The position numbers were made by a program, and so were the translations under genes. A DNA stretch of 64,000 bases from Chitinophagaceae bacterium (GTDB taxonomy: Bacteria; Bacteroidota; Bacteroidia; Chitinophagales; Chitinophagaceae): the NCBI GenBank assembly GCA_016720825.1, contig JADKJV010000003.1, positions 124,001 to 188,000 of the forward strand. Direction: 5' to 3'. Positions within the stretch are counted from its first letter, which is position 1. Each line of letters opens with the position of its first letter. Below the pieces are notes generated by a model. The model was not told the origin of the DNA. It ran no database searches and saw nothing but the letters and a program-made list of their open reading frames with translations. Below, piece after piece: positions 54,549-63,248 of the stretch.

Positions 54549-55174
54549 AAATTTTCTGTTTCATGGATCAAACCCGGAGCAGGCTGGTAACGTTTGTTGA
54601 TTTCTGTCAACCGTTTAAGCAGCCCGGCAACATGTTCCGGCCCGATCATCCCGCACCATTCAAAAGGCCCAAACGGATAATTAGTTCCGGTTTTCATGGC
54701 GATATCTATTTCCGGGCGGGTGCTGACTCCTTCGTCCAGCGCCCAAAATGCTTCATTGATGATCATGGCCACTACGCGTGCAGTTATGAATCCGGGTTGG
54801 TCCGGAACCAGGCAGGCTGTTCTGTTAAACACAGAAATTATTTCTTTCAATTTTTCCTCCTGTAAAGGGCTGCAGCAGCATTCCGTCTTTTCGCTTTGCA
54901 AAAAACCGGGCCAGCCATTCAGCCTGATAAAATTTTCAGGTAAATCAGCACCCGTTTGTGTTACTGAATTTACAATAACAGTTTTCGGTAAAAGCGCAGT
55001 CAGCAGTGCCAGCCTTTGCGGATCATTATTAAAAAGAAGGTCTATATATACATCTGCCTCCGCGTCAGTTGTTTCTATCGGTTCGCTCAGCCAGCTGATG
55101 CTGTATCCCTCGCGGAAGCCTCGGGCGGACCAGGCTGTTTTTTGGGCCTCATCAGCAATAACTGCAATATGCAT
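54545..55174 (-). CDS. 3-hydroxyacyl-CoA dehydrogenase C-terminal-domain protein with degenerate N-terminus
   Basis: About 209 residues from the ATG at 55174; a TTG at 55192 also lies in frame but overlaps the divergent ridA promoter. The C-terminal half is a clear 3HCDH domain (PGFITARVVAMIINEAFWALDEGVSTRPEIDIAMKTGTNYPFGPFEW). The N-terminal half (IAVIADEAQKTAWSARG) lacks a GxGxxG dinucleotide motif, so NAD-dependent activity is doubtful. Overlaps tsaB by four bases. Function unknown. Confidence 0.7.
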   Translation of the reverse strand: MHIAVIADEAQKTAWSARGFREGYSISWLSEPIETTDAEADVYIDLLFNNDPQRLALLTALLPKTVIVNSVTQTGADLPENFIRLNGWPGFLQSEKTECCCSPLQEEKLKEIISVFNRTACLVPDQPGFITARVVAMIINEAFWALDEGVSTRPEIDIAMKTGTNYPFGPFEWCGMIGPEHVAGLLKRLTEINKRYQPAPGLIHETENL

Positions 55175-55185
55175 CAGCTTTATTT

Positions 55186-55216
55186 TTTGCAAAGAAAACG
55201 TATAAAGCTAAATTCG
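55186..55216 (+). promoter_or_regulatory. Promoter of the RidA gene
   Basis: TTTG (55186-55189), 19 bases, TAAATTCG (55209-55216), one mismatch from TTTG-N19-TAnnTTTG. The ATG at 55242 follows 25 bases later. This is the best-matching full promoter in the window. Confidence 0.55.
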
Positions 55217-55241
55217 TCTGCCTTATTTAATAAAACCAAAT

Positions 55242-55622
55242 ATGACAAAACAGATTATTACCAGTTCCAAGGCGCCGGCACCGATCGGGCCATACAACCA
55301 GGCTGTGGCCGCAGGTGGATTTCTTTTTATTTCCGGCCAGGTTTGTATTGACCCGGCAGATGGCAGCCTGAAAAACGGCAGCATCCAGGAAGAAACCCAC
55401 CAAGTGATGAAAAACCTGCAGGCGATTCTAACTGAAGCCGGTATAAGTTTCGGGAACGTGGTTAAGACGACCATTTTTATAACAGACATGAACCAGTTTG
55501 CAGAAATCAACCAGGTATATGGCAGCTATTTTACCGAAGCGTTTCCTGCCCGGGAAACGGTGCAGGTTTCTGCCCTTCCCAAATTTGTGAACGTGGAAAT
55601 CAGCATGATCGCCCATCAGTAA
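55242..55622 (+). CDS. ridA: RidA family enamine/imine deaminase
   Basis: 126 residues. Family features: SSKAPAPIGPYNQAVAAGGFLFISGQ at the N-terminus and the active-site segment FPARETVQVSALPKFVNVEISMIA with the conserved Arg. Trimeric cytosolic enzyme that clears reactive 2-aminoacrylate-type intermediates formed by PLP enzymes. Monocistronic with its own promoter. Confidence 0.93.
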   Translation: MTKQIITSSKAPAPIGPYNQAVAAGGFLFISGQVCIDPADGSLKNGSIQEETHQVMKNLQAILTEAGISFGNVVKTTIFITDMNQFAEINQVYGSYFTEAFPARETVQVSALPKFVNVEISMIAHQ

Positions 55623-55717
55623 AAAGAATTGGGTTTTACGGAGTGATTGTACGTTCGGATTCCGGTCTTTCCTCAGTAAATTCGTTGATCTTTTTCAAAG
55701 CCACATAATATAAACCA

Positions 55718-58700
55718 ATGCAAAAGAATTTTACCCGCTTTTTAGTACCCGTATTTATTGGAATAACCATCCTGTTTGCTGCACCTGCCTGCCAGCATCT
55801 TTCTGGCGATAAGCCCGGTGAGGAAATGGAGGAAGGTGATGAATATGATGGTCCGGATAAAGCCATGGAACTGGAAATTGAAAAAACAAAAGACCCCGCT
55901 ACAGGAAGAGTTCCCTGGGGCAGGCTTGTTACAGCCATGGATCAAACACGGGTAGCTAAAGAAGAACAGCTCCGGAATCCTAACCGGGTGATGGCACTCA
56001 GCTGGATTGAACGCGGACCTAACAGTGATGTGGCGGGTCCTTCAGGCAATACCCGACCGAACAATGATGTAACAGCAGGACGTGTACGTGCGGTGATGGT
56101 AGATTCATCAGATGCCACTAAAAGAACAGTGTGGGTAGGTGGCGTTGATGGTGGCTTATGGAAAACAACTGATATCACAACTTCTCCCGCAAACTGGATA
56201 CTCGTAAATGATTATATGAGTAACCTGGCCATTTCGGCTATCTGCCAGGACCCGAGACCGGGCTTCCAGAATAATATGTACTTATGTACCGGGGAGTCAT
56301 TCCGCAATATAGATGCCGTTCGTGGTGTTGGCGTATTTAAAAGCACAGATGGTGGCGTGAACTGGAGCCAGCTTCCGCTGACAGCATCATGGACATTGTG
56401 CACAAGAATTGTTTGCGACTATCTTGGTAACGTATACGTGGCTACCCGTGGTAATGGTTTGCAGCGTTCTACCAATGGTGGTGCCAGCTGGACGAATATC
56501 ACACCCACCGGTGTGAATACCAGTATCGGGGATCTTGAAATCAGCTCCACTTCAGCGGCAGGCCGGTTACACATGGTTACCGGGATTGGTACAACACAAA
56601 CCTATCGTTACACCGATATCCCTGAAACAGTTACTTCAGCTTCAGGATGGAATGCACCTTCAGTCGCTTTCCCTTCTTTTACGGAAAGATGTGAAATGGC
56701 TGTGCTCGGTAATACACTGTATGCCGCTCCCTGTAATAATGCCACCAGCAATGTTCCTGTAATTTATGTAACCAATGATGGTGGTGATACCTGGACAGCC
56801 ACAGCTACCCAACCCGGTGGTGGTACATGGGCAAATGGCCAGGGTTGGTATTCACTGTCTGTAGGTATTGATCCCAGTAATCCCAATACCTGTATCGTGG
56901 GCGGACTGGATTGTTATAAAACGACAAACGGTGGTGCCAGCTGGACAAAAATTTCTACCTGGGCGGGAGCAAGTGGTCAGTATGTGCATGCCGACCAGCA
57001 TAATATCCAATGGTGGGATGGCGGTAATAAACTGTTATTCGGTTGCGACGGTGGTGTGCATTATTCAGTTGATAAAGGCACAACGATCCGCGACCGGAAC
57101 ATTGGACTTCGTATCAAACAATTCTATTCAGTAGCTATCAACCCCACAGCCGGATCAAACCAGATCCTGGCAGGTGCCCAGGATAATGGAGTACATATGT
57201 TAAGCAGTCCGGGTCTCGGCAATTCAGTTGAGGTTACCGGTGGTGATGGTATGTTCGTGGCTATTGACCAGAACCAGGCACAATACCAGTTCGGTTCTTA
57301 TGTATATAACAATTACCGCAGAAGTACCAACACGGGTGTATCATGGTCTTCCGTCAACTTTGGAAATACCGGTCGCTTTATCAATCCCTGGGATTATGAT
57401 AACAATGCAAATATTATTTACGCCTGTGACGGAGCAGGAGTTTACCGCCGCTGGTCAGATCCACAAACAGGCAGTACTTCCACTTTAGTAAGTATAACTT
57501 CATTTGGTGGCGGCCAGGTCTCCGGTGTGTTTGCTTCACCCTACACTGCCAATCGTGTGTATTTTGGAATAGGTAATGGACGTGTAGTGCAAGTGGATGA
57601 TGCAAATACGGCTTCACCTGTGGATATTAATATTACACCTTCCGGCGCTACATCCGGATTTGTGAGTTGTATCAATGCGGGTTCATCGGATCAAAATCTG
57701 ATTGCCTGCTATGCCAACTATGGCATCAATAATATTTATGTAACCACCAATGGGGGTACTACATGGACTGCCTGTGACGGTAACCTGCCCGATATGCCTG
57801 TAAGATGGGCTTTATTCCATCCCGATTCTGATACGAAAGCAATCATCGCAACCGAAACCGGTGTATGGGAAACTGACCTCTTAAATGGTGCAAGCACCGT
57901 CTGGGTACCCAATACCACTTTCCCGAATGTGAGAACAGATATGCTGCGGTACAGGTCTTCTGACCGCACCATTGCAGCCGGTACACACGGCCGTGGTGTC
58001 TGGACTACCACTGTTCCTAGTGTAGGATGTACTGTTCCGGTGATGTCAACACAGCCTGTTAACCAGACTGTTTGCGCCGGTGCTTCTGTCAGCTTCAGTG
58101 CGGCAGCTACAGGTACATCACCGTTTACCTATCAATGGCAGCTGAGCACAAATGGCGGTGGAAGCTTTAGTGATATTCCCGGTGCCACAAATGCTACTTA
58201 TACATTTACCAGTGTTATCGGACAAAACGGCTACCAGTACCGCTGTGTTATCAGCAACTGTTCGCCGTCAACTGCAACATCCAATGCAGCCATTCTCACA
58301 GTGAATGCAGGTCCCGCTGTTACAGGCCAGCCTGCTAACCAGACTATCTGCGCCGGTTCCAATACCAGTTTCACTATGACAGCCAGCGGCAGTGGTGTTC
58401 TTTACCAGTGGCAGTTCAGTACAGATGGTGGCACCAGTTTCAACAACGTAACCAATACCGGTGTTTATTCCGGTGCAGCTACTGCTACTTTAAATATCAC
58501 AGGCGGCACACTGGCCATGAACGGATACCAGTACCGTTGTGCGATCTCAAATGCAAGCTGTACGACGCCTATATTAACCAATGTGGCTATCCTTACAGTG
58601 AATTCACTTCCCGCTATCGGCAATAACCCGACGGATGTAACAATATGCAGCGGTGGTTTTGCAGGCTACAATGTATCTGCTACCGGTTCCGGAATCACTT

Positions 58701-60295
58701 TCCAGTGGCAGGTGAGTACGGATGGCGGAACGACATATAACAATATTTCCAACGGTGGTGTGTACGGCGGCGCTACAACAACGAATCTTACACTGACCGG
58801 CGTGCCCGTAACTATGAACGGATATCGTTACCGTTGTGTGGTGACCGGGACCTGTGCACCTGCGGTTACTTCCACGTCAGTCTTGTTAACAGTTGCCACT
58901 TCTGTAACCGTTACCCTGCAACCGGTTAACCAAACTGTTTGCGAAGGAAGTCCTGTCAGTTTCACAACCCAGGGCAGCGGGGGCGGAGTTATCTACCAGT
59001 GGCAGATCAGCACAGATGGCGGTACAACCTTCAATAACCTTTCTGACGGTGGTGTATATTCCGGTTCTGCCACATCAACATTAAATATCAGTGCAGCAGC
59101 ATTCAGTCTGAATAATTACCGTTACCGCTGCCTGTTGACGAACAGCACTTGTGCCACTCCGGGTACATCAAACGCTGCGACCCTCACTGTAAATACATTA
59201 CCGGCTATTTCACAGCAACCACAGTCTGTTACACTTTGTGAAGGAAGCGGTAATAATTTCTGTGTTACAGCATCTGGAACCGGTATCACTTACCAGTGGC
59301 AACTGAGTACTACAGGCTGCGGCGGTGTTTGGGCTGATATAGCCAGCGCCACTACTTCCTGTTATAATGTAACGGGTGCAACGGCAGCCATGAATGGTTA
59401 TGCTTACCGTTGTGTAGTCAGCGGTACCTGTGCCCCGGCTGTTACTTCATCCTGTGCCGTGCTTACTGTTATTCCCCCGGCATCAATTGCTGCAGGCGGT
59501 CATCCCGCAAACGCAGAAATCTGTTCCGGAAGCAATACCAGCTTCAGTGTAACTGCCACCAGCAGCCAGGCTGTTATTTACCAGTGGCAGGTGAGCGCGG
59601 ATAACGGAGCAACCTATACTGATATCCCCGGCGCGAATACATCAACATATAATGTAAATGCAGCACCCATTGCACTCAATGGATTCCGTTACCGTTGCAA
59701 AGTATCCAATGCAACCTGTACGGTGCCTGCAGTATCCAATGCAGCTGTGTTAACGGTAAGGTTATTGCCAACTGTTGGACTGACTGCTTCGTTGCCCACC
59801 ACATTGTTACCAGGACAAACCAGCCAGTTAACTGCTACACCAAGCGCAACCAGCGGCGGTACATTATCATACAGCTGGCTCTATAACAGCAATCCTTTAA
59901 CCAACACAACAACCGGTTACCTTGTGGATGTGGAACATACCGGCACTTACCAGGTGAAGATCCAGGAAACCTGGGCCAGTGGCCTGGCTTGTTTAAACCA
60001 GTCTGCCCCGGTTGTGATCAGCACAGGTACCAGCAACAAACTGTTCATCTTCCCCAGTCCGAATGATGGCCGGTTTACCGTTTCTTACCTGAACAACGAT
60101 GGCTCCAGCACCAAACGGACCATCACCATCTATGATTCAAAAGGCGCCAAAGTATACGCAGGCACATTCAATGTAGCCGGTGCATACACACTCATTCACA
60201 TTGATGCCCGCGGAAACCAAACGGGAATATATTATGTGGCGGTGCATAATGTGAGCGGGAAGAAGTTGGCGGAGGGGAAGGTTATCATTCATTAG
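55718..60295 (+). CDS. Giant BNR/sortilin-like propeller protein with Ig-like repeats and T9SS sorting domain
   Basis: 1525 residues. Signal segment (FLVPVFIGITILFAAPAC), an acidic linker, then a propeller of about 600 residues with BNR/Asp-box motifs (STDGGVNWSQLP, STNGGASWTNI, TNDGGDTWTA, TTNGGASWTKI, TTNGGTTWTA). From about residue 772 follow six tandem Ig-like domains of 85-95 residues, each with QP.NQT.C.G at the start, YQWQ.STDGG in the middle and YRC at the end. A PKD-like domain and a C-terminal Por sorting domain (FIFPSPNDGRFTVSYLNNDG) complete it. Secreted by T9SS to the surface; probably an adhesin or glycan-binding protein (inference). Followed by a strong terminator. Confidence 0.9.
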   Translation: MQKNFTRFLVPVFIGITILFAAPACQHLSGDKPGEEMEEGDEYDGPDKAMELEIEKTKDPATGRVPWGRLVTAMDQTRVAKEEQLRNPNRVMALSWIERGPNSDVAGPSGNTRPNNDVTAGRVRAVMVDSSDATKRTVWVGGVDGGLWKTTDITTSPANWILVNDYMSNLAISAICQDPRPGFQNNMYLCTGESFRNIDAVRGVGVFKSTDGGVNWSQLPLTASWTLCTRIVCDYLGNVYVATRGNGLQRSTNGGASWTNITPTGVNTSIGDLEISSTSAAGRLHMVTGIGTTQTYRYTDIPETVTSASGWNAPSVAFPSFTERCEMAVLGNTLYAAPCNNATSNVPVIYVTNDGGDTWTATATQPGGGTWANGQGWYSLSVGIDPSNPNTCIVGGLDCYKTTNGGASWTKISTWAGASGQYVHADQHNIQWWDGGNKLLFGCDGGVHYSVDKGTTIRDRNIGLRIKQFYSVAINPTAGSNQILAGAQDNGVHMLSSPGLGNSVEVTGGDGMFVAIDQNQAQYQFGSYVYNNYRRSTNTGVSWSSVNFGNTGRFINPWDYDNNANIIYACDGAGVYRRWSDPQTGSTSTLVSITSFGGGQVSGVFASPYTANRVYFGIGNGRVVQVDDANTASPVDINITPSGATSGFVSCINAGSSDQNLIACYANYGINNIYVTTNGGTTWTACDGNLPDMPVRWALFHPDSDTKAIIATETGVWETDLLNGASTVWVPNTTFPNVRTDMLRYRSSDRTIAAGTHGRGVWTTTVPSVGCTVPVMSTQPVNQTVCAGASVSFSAAATGTSPFTYQWQLSTNGGGSFSDIPGATNATYTFTSVIGQNGYQYRCVISNCSPSTATSNAAILTVNAGPAVTGQPANQTICAGSNTSFTMTASGSGVLYQWQFSTDGGTSFNNVTNTGVYSGAATATLNITGGTLAMNGYQYRCAISNASCTTPILTNVAILTVNSLPAIGNNPTDVTICSGGFAGYNVSATGSGITFQWQVSTDGGTTYNNISNGGVYGGATTTNLTLTGVPVTMNGYRYRCVVTGTCAPAVTSTSVLLTVATSVTVTLQPVNQTVCEGSPVSFTTQGSGGGVIYQWQISTDGGTTFNNLSDGGVYSGSATSTLNISAAAFSLNNYRYRCLLTNSTCATPGTSNAATLTVNTLPAISQQPQSVTLCEGSGNNFCVTASGTGITYQWQLSTTGCGGVWADIASATTSCYNVTGATAAMNGYAYRCVVSGTCAPAVTSSCAVLTVIPPASIAAGGHPANAEICSGSNTSFSVTATSSQAVIYQWQVSADNGATYTDIPGANTSTYNVNAAPIALNGFRYRCKVSNATCTVPAVSNAAVLTVRLLPTVGLTASLPTTLLPGQTSQLTATPSATSGGTLSYSWLYNSNPLTNTTTGYLVDVEHTGTYQVKIQETWASGLACLNQSAPVVISTGTSNKLFIFPSPNDGRFTVSYLNNDGSSTKRTITIYDSKGAKVYAGTFNVAGAYTLIHIDARGNQTGIYYVAVHNVSGKKLAEGKVIIH

Positions 60296-60316
60296 ACGAG
60301 TAGGATTTTAAGAAAT

Positions 60317-60354
60317 AAAAAAAGAGACCGTCGTGAGATGGTCTCTTTTTTTTT
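60317..60354 (+). terminator. Intrinsic terminator after the BNR/T9SS gene
   Basis: AAAAGAGACC (to 60329) and GGTCTCTTTT (from 60340) form the stem, with a 10-base loop and a run of nine T residues. A-rich on the left, so it can also work from the other side. Confidence 0.88.
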
Positions 60355-60362
60355 GAAGTTAA

Positions 60363-60480
60363 AGGTTGGATGTTGGAAGTTGGACGTTTATCCTAAAGCT
60401 GAAAATTCTTTACAGTATTGAGACATCTTCAATACTGTAAAGAATTTTCGACCCTAAGAACCTCCAACCTCCAACCAACT
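60363..60480. repeat. Palindromic GTTGGA-family element, copy A4
   Basis: Left arm GGTTGGATGTTGGAAGTTGG (60364-60383), right arm ACCTCCAACCTCCAACC (about 60461-60477). Between them a hairpin with a perfect 21-bp stem (60401-60421 and 60429-60449, 7-base loop). Its core TTCTTTACAG.ATTGA is shared with A3. The right end is one base from the stop codon of the M1 peptidase at 60481. Confidence 0.9.
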
Positions 60481-62439
60481 CTAGAAAGCTTTCTTCTTCC
60501 AAGTATTATTATCCCTATTCCACTCCGGCAGTTTCTTCTCCGGATCAAGTACAACAGAAGTTATTTCACTGGTGGTGGGTACAGAGAATGTCCATTCCTT
60601 GCCACGCTGCCAGACTTCCACCGGTAAATCAATACGGGTTTGTTTGCCGTTTGTTTCTTTAACAAGAACCGTTACGGGCATTGGCATTTTCTCCAGGTTT
60701 TCTATGGTGATTTTGCCACCTTTGGCGGGATCATCGTCAGTATATTTCACTTCCGCGACGGTCATGTCCAGTTTCCAGTTATTGAATACCCAGCTTCTCC
60801 AGAACCAGGAGAGGTCTTCGCCGGAAACATTTTCCATGGTATGAAAGAAGTCCCAGGGCGTTGGGTGTTTGAATGCCCAGCGGCGAACGTATTCACGGAA
60901 GGCGGCATCAAATCGGTCTTTACCCAGCACTACTTCACGCAGCGCATCGAGCATCTGGCCGGGTTTGGAATAAGCGGCAATGCCCAGGTTATCCTGCTGG
61001 ATTACTTCGGGAATATTATACAGGCCATCCATGCCATCATTGAATGTATATTGAACCATAAAAGTTCCGTTGGGATCGCCAAAGAAACTGGCTTCACTGA
61101 ATTCACCTTTATTGAATGCTTCTGTTGACAGGCCGTTGATGAATGTATTAAAGCCTTCATCCATCCAGGCATATTTTCTTTCATTGCTTCCCACAATCAT
61201 CGGGAACCAGGTATGGCCCAATTCGTGATCTGTTACACCCCAGAGTCCGCTGCCTGTAGCACCGTGTCCGCAGAAAACAATCCCGGGATATTCCATACCC
61301 GCAACAATGCCAGCCACATTCGTAGCCACCGGGTAGGGGAATTCAAACCACTTAGATGAATAATGCTCAATAGAACCTTTCACCATTTCGGTGGAACGCT
61401 GCCAGCCCTGTTTGCTGATACTTTCAACAGGATAAGCACTGGCGGCCATGCATTTTTTACCACTGGGTAAATTAATCTTTGCTGCATCCCATACAAACGC
61501 GCGGGAAGCAGCCCAGGCTACGTCACGGGTATTGCTGCAGGCAAATTTCCAGGTGCAGGTATTTTGCCTGGGACGGGAAGCAGGATCATTCACTTCACTG
61601 CTTGAGCGGATCATAACCGTTTTATCACTTTTGCCGGCCTGTTCCCAGCGTTGCTGCTGTAATGGAGTCAGGCATTCCTGCGGATTCAGTAATTCACCGG
61701 AACCTACTACGATCAGGCTGGCCGGTGCAGTAATGCTGTATTCAATGTCGCCATATTCGAGATAAAACTCTCCGGCACCGAGATAAGGCAGTGTGTTCCA
61801 TCCCTGGATATCATCATACACACAAAGACGGGGAAACCATTGTGCCACTTCATACACCCAGCCGTTTTTGGTTTCCAAACGGCCCATCCTGTCAGTGCCA
61901 TATTCGGGAACGATGAAATCATAGTCCATTGTCAGTTTGACCACAGCACCATTATTGGCCAGTGCATCATTCAGCCAAACCTGCATGCGGGTATCAGACA
62001 CATTAAATTTCGGGGTGAAGGTTTTCCCATTCAGTTCAACAGAAATGGATTTGATTACATCACCATTTGTGAAAAGGGAATTCGCCCAGCGTCCACCGGT
62101 TTCTGTCGTGGTGGCTGAAGCACGTGAATCTTTTTTATAAATATTCTGATCAAGCTGGAGCCAGAGGAAACGGAGTTTATCCGGACTGTTATTGGTGTAC
62201 GTGATCACTACGGTTCCACTCACGCCATGTTTGGCTGTGTCCAGTGTTGCGTTGATTTTATAATCCGCCCTGTTCTGCCAGTAACGGGCTCCGGGTTCAC
62301 CGCTGGCTGACCGGAAATCATTGCCGGGATAAGGATAAAACTGGGGATTAAAAGCTTCTTTGTTGTCATAGACGGAAACCTGTGAAAAAACGGTCACACA
62401 TGAAATAATGGCGACCCAGGTCAGCATGAACTTCTTCAT
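60481..62439 (-). CDS. M1-family zinc metallopeptidase, exported
   Basis: 652 residues. Signal peptide (KKFMLTWVAIISCVTVFSQ). N-terminal M1 beta domain, the substrate-binding GMEYP (381-385, GxMEN-type loop), zinc motif His405-Glu406-x-x-His409 and Glu428 in HELGHTWFPM...AWMDEGF, catalytic Tyr region likely around TVQ or MVQYTF. Aminopeptidase acting in the periplasm or outside; it may support peptide nutrition. The stop codon abuts repeat A4. Confidence 0.93.
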   Translation of the reverse strand: MKKFMLTWVAIISCVTVFSQVSVYDNKEAFNPQFYPYPGNDFRSASGEPGARYWQNRADYKINATLDTAKHGVSGTVVITYTNNSPDKLRFLWLQLDQNIYKKDSRASATTTETGGRWANSLFTNGDVIKSISVELNGKTFTPKFNVSDTRMQVWLNDALANNGAVVKLTMDYDFIVPEYGTDRMGRLETKNGWVYEVAQWFPRLCVYDDIQGWNTLPYLGAGEFYLEYGDIEYSITAPASLIVVGSGELLNPQECLTPLQQQRWEQAGKSDKTVMIRSSSEVNDPASRPRQNTCTWKFACSNTRDVAWAASRAFVWDAAKINLPSGKKCMAASAYPVESISKQGWQRSTEMVKGSIEHYSSKWFEFPYPVATNVAGIVAGMEYPGIVFCGHGATGSGLWGVTDHELGHTWFPMIVGSNERKYAWMDEGFNTFINGLSTEAFNKGEFSEASFFGDPNGTFMVQYTFNDGMDGLYNIPEVIQQDNLGIAAYSKPGQMLDALREVVLGKDRFDAAFREYVRRWAFKHPTPWDFFHTMENVSGEDLSWFWRSWVFNNWKLDMTVAEVKYTDDDPAKGGKITIENLEKMPMPVTVLVKETNGKQTRIDLPVEVWQRGKEWTFSVPTTSEITSVVLDPEKKLPEWNRDNNTWKKKAF

Positions 62440-62522
62440 ACGGTATTTATACTGTTTAGTGGTTTGAAAGATAGGGTAAAAGCAGGCTTCGTGCCTACCG
62501 GAGAGCAGGTATTTGCATTTCT

Positions 62523-63248
62523 TTATGGAAAAATGGATTCCGCCAGGGCCACACTGTCGGGTTTTCCCACATCCACCAGCCTGTCACCACTGTGATCAAA
62601 ACCCATGATACGTTTTTTAGCTGCGAGCGCCAGGTACACATCTACCAGGGAAAACTTGCCGCTGAAACCGGCTATTTCCATGGCGTTGAAAATGCCGTAC
62701 TCAAACACCACCACGCAACTGTAGGCTTTCGGTATCAGGGTTGTTTTGGAGATAGAAATTTTTTCCTGTCCTGTCTGGTTGTTTTTCCAGCCGCAGAGCC
62801 GGCTATGGTCATCAAATAAAAAATTCCGGGAACTGCTGCGGTCAGTAACGCCAAATGATATGAACGCTTCTTTCATCTCATGATAACGAATGAGATTTTT
62901 TATGTTCAGGTCAGTAAGTATATCAACGTTACAGGTAATGAATTTTTGGCCCGGGGTAAATAAATCTTTTGCGTTGAGAAGACCACCACCTGTTTCCAGC
63001 AGGAAATTGGTTTCGTCACTGATCTGCACCCGGCTGCCCCATCCTTTATTTTTTTCAACGATTTCTTCCATCTGGCTGGCAAAATGATGGACATTCACAA
63101 TAACATCTTCAATGCCGTATTGCTGTAAATAACGGATATTCCTTTCCAGCAATGTCTGGCCGTTCACAACAGCCAAAGCCTTCGGATGCTTATCCGTCCA
63201 TGGTTTAAAACGTGTGCCGAGGCCGGCACTGAAGATCATCGCCTTCAT
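62523..63248 (-). CDS. Nucleotidyltransferase, MurU-like
   Basis: 241 residues. Rossmann-like NTP transferase: FSAGLGTRFKPWTDKHPKAL (signature GxGTRxxPxT...PKxL), VNVHHFASQMEE, ETGGGLLNAKDLF, CNVDILTDLNI and FSLVDVYLAL. This is the pattern of MurU (N-acetylmuramate-1-phosphate uridylyltransferase) or a related sugar nucleotidyltransferase. It overlaps the neighbouring kinase/RapZ-like gene by four bases, as expected for a MurNAc-recycling pair. Exact sugar is inference. Confidence 0.85.
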   Translation of the reverse strand: MKAMIFSAGLGTRFKPWTDKHPKALAVVNGQTLLERNIRYLQQYGIEDVIVNVHHFASQMEEIVEKNKGWGSRVQISDETNFLLETGGGLLNAKDLFTPGQKFITCNVDILTDLNIKNLIRYHEMKEAFISFGVTDRSSSRNFLFDDHSRLCGWKNNQTGQEKISISKTTLIPKAYSCVVVFEYGIFNAMEIAGFSGKFSLVDVYLALAAKKRIMGFDHSGDRLVDVGKPDSVALAESIFP

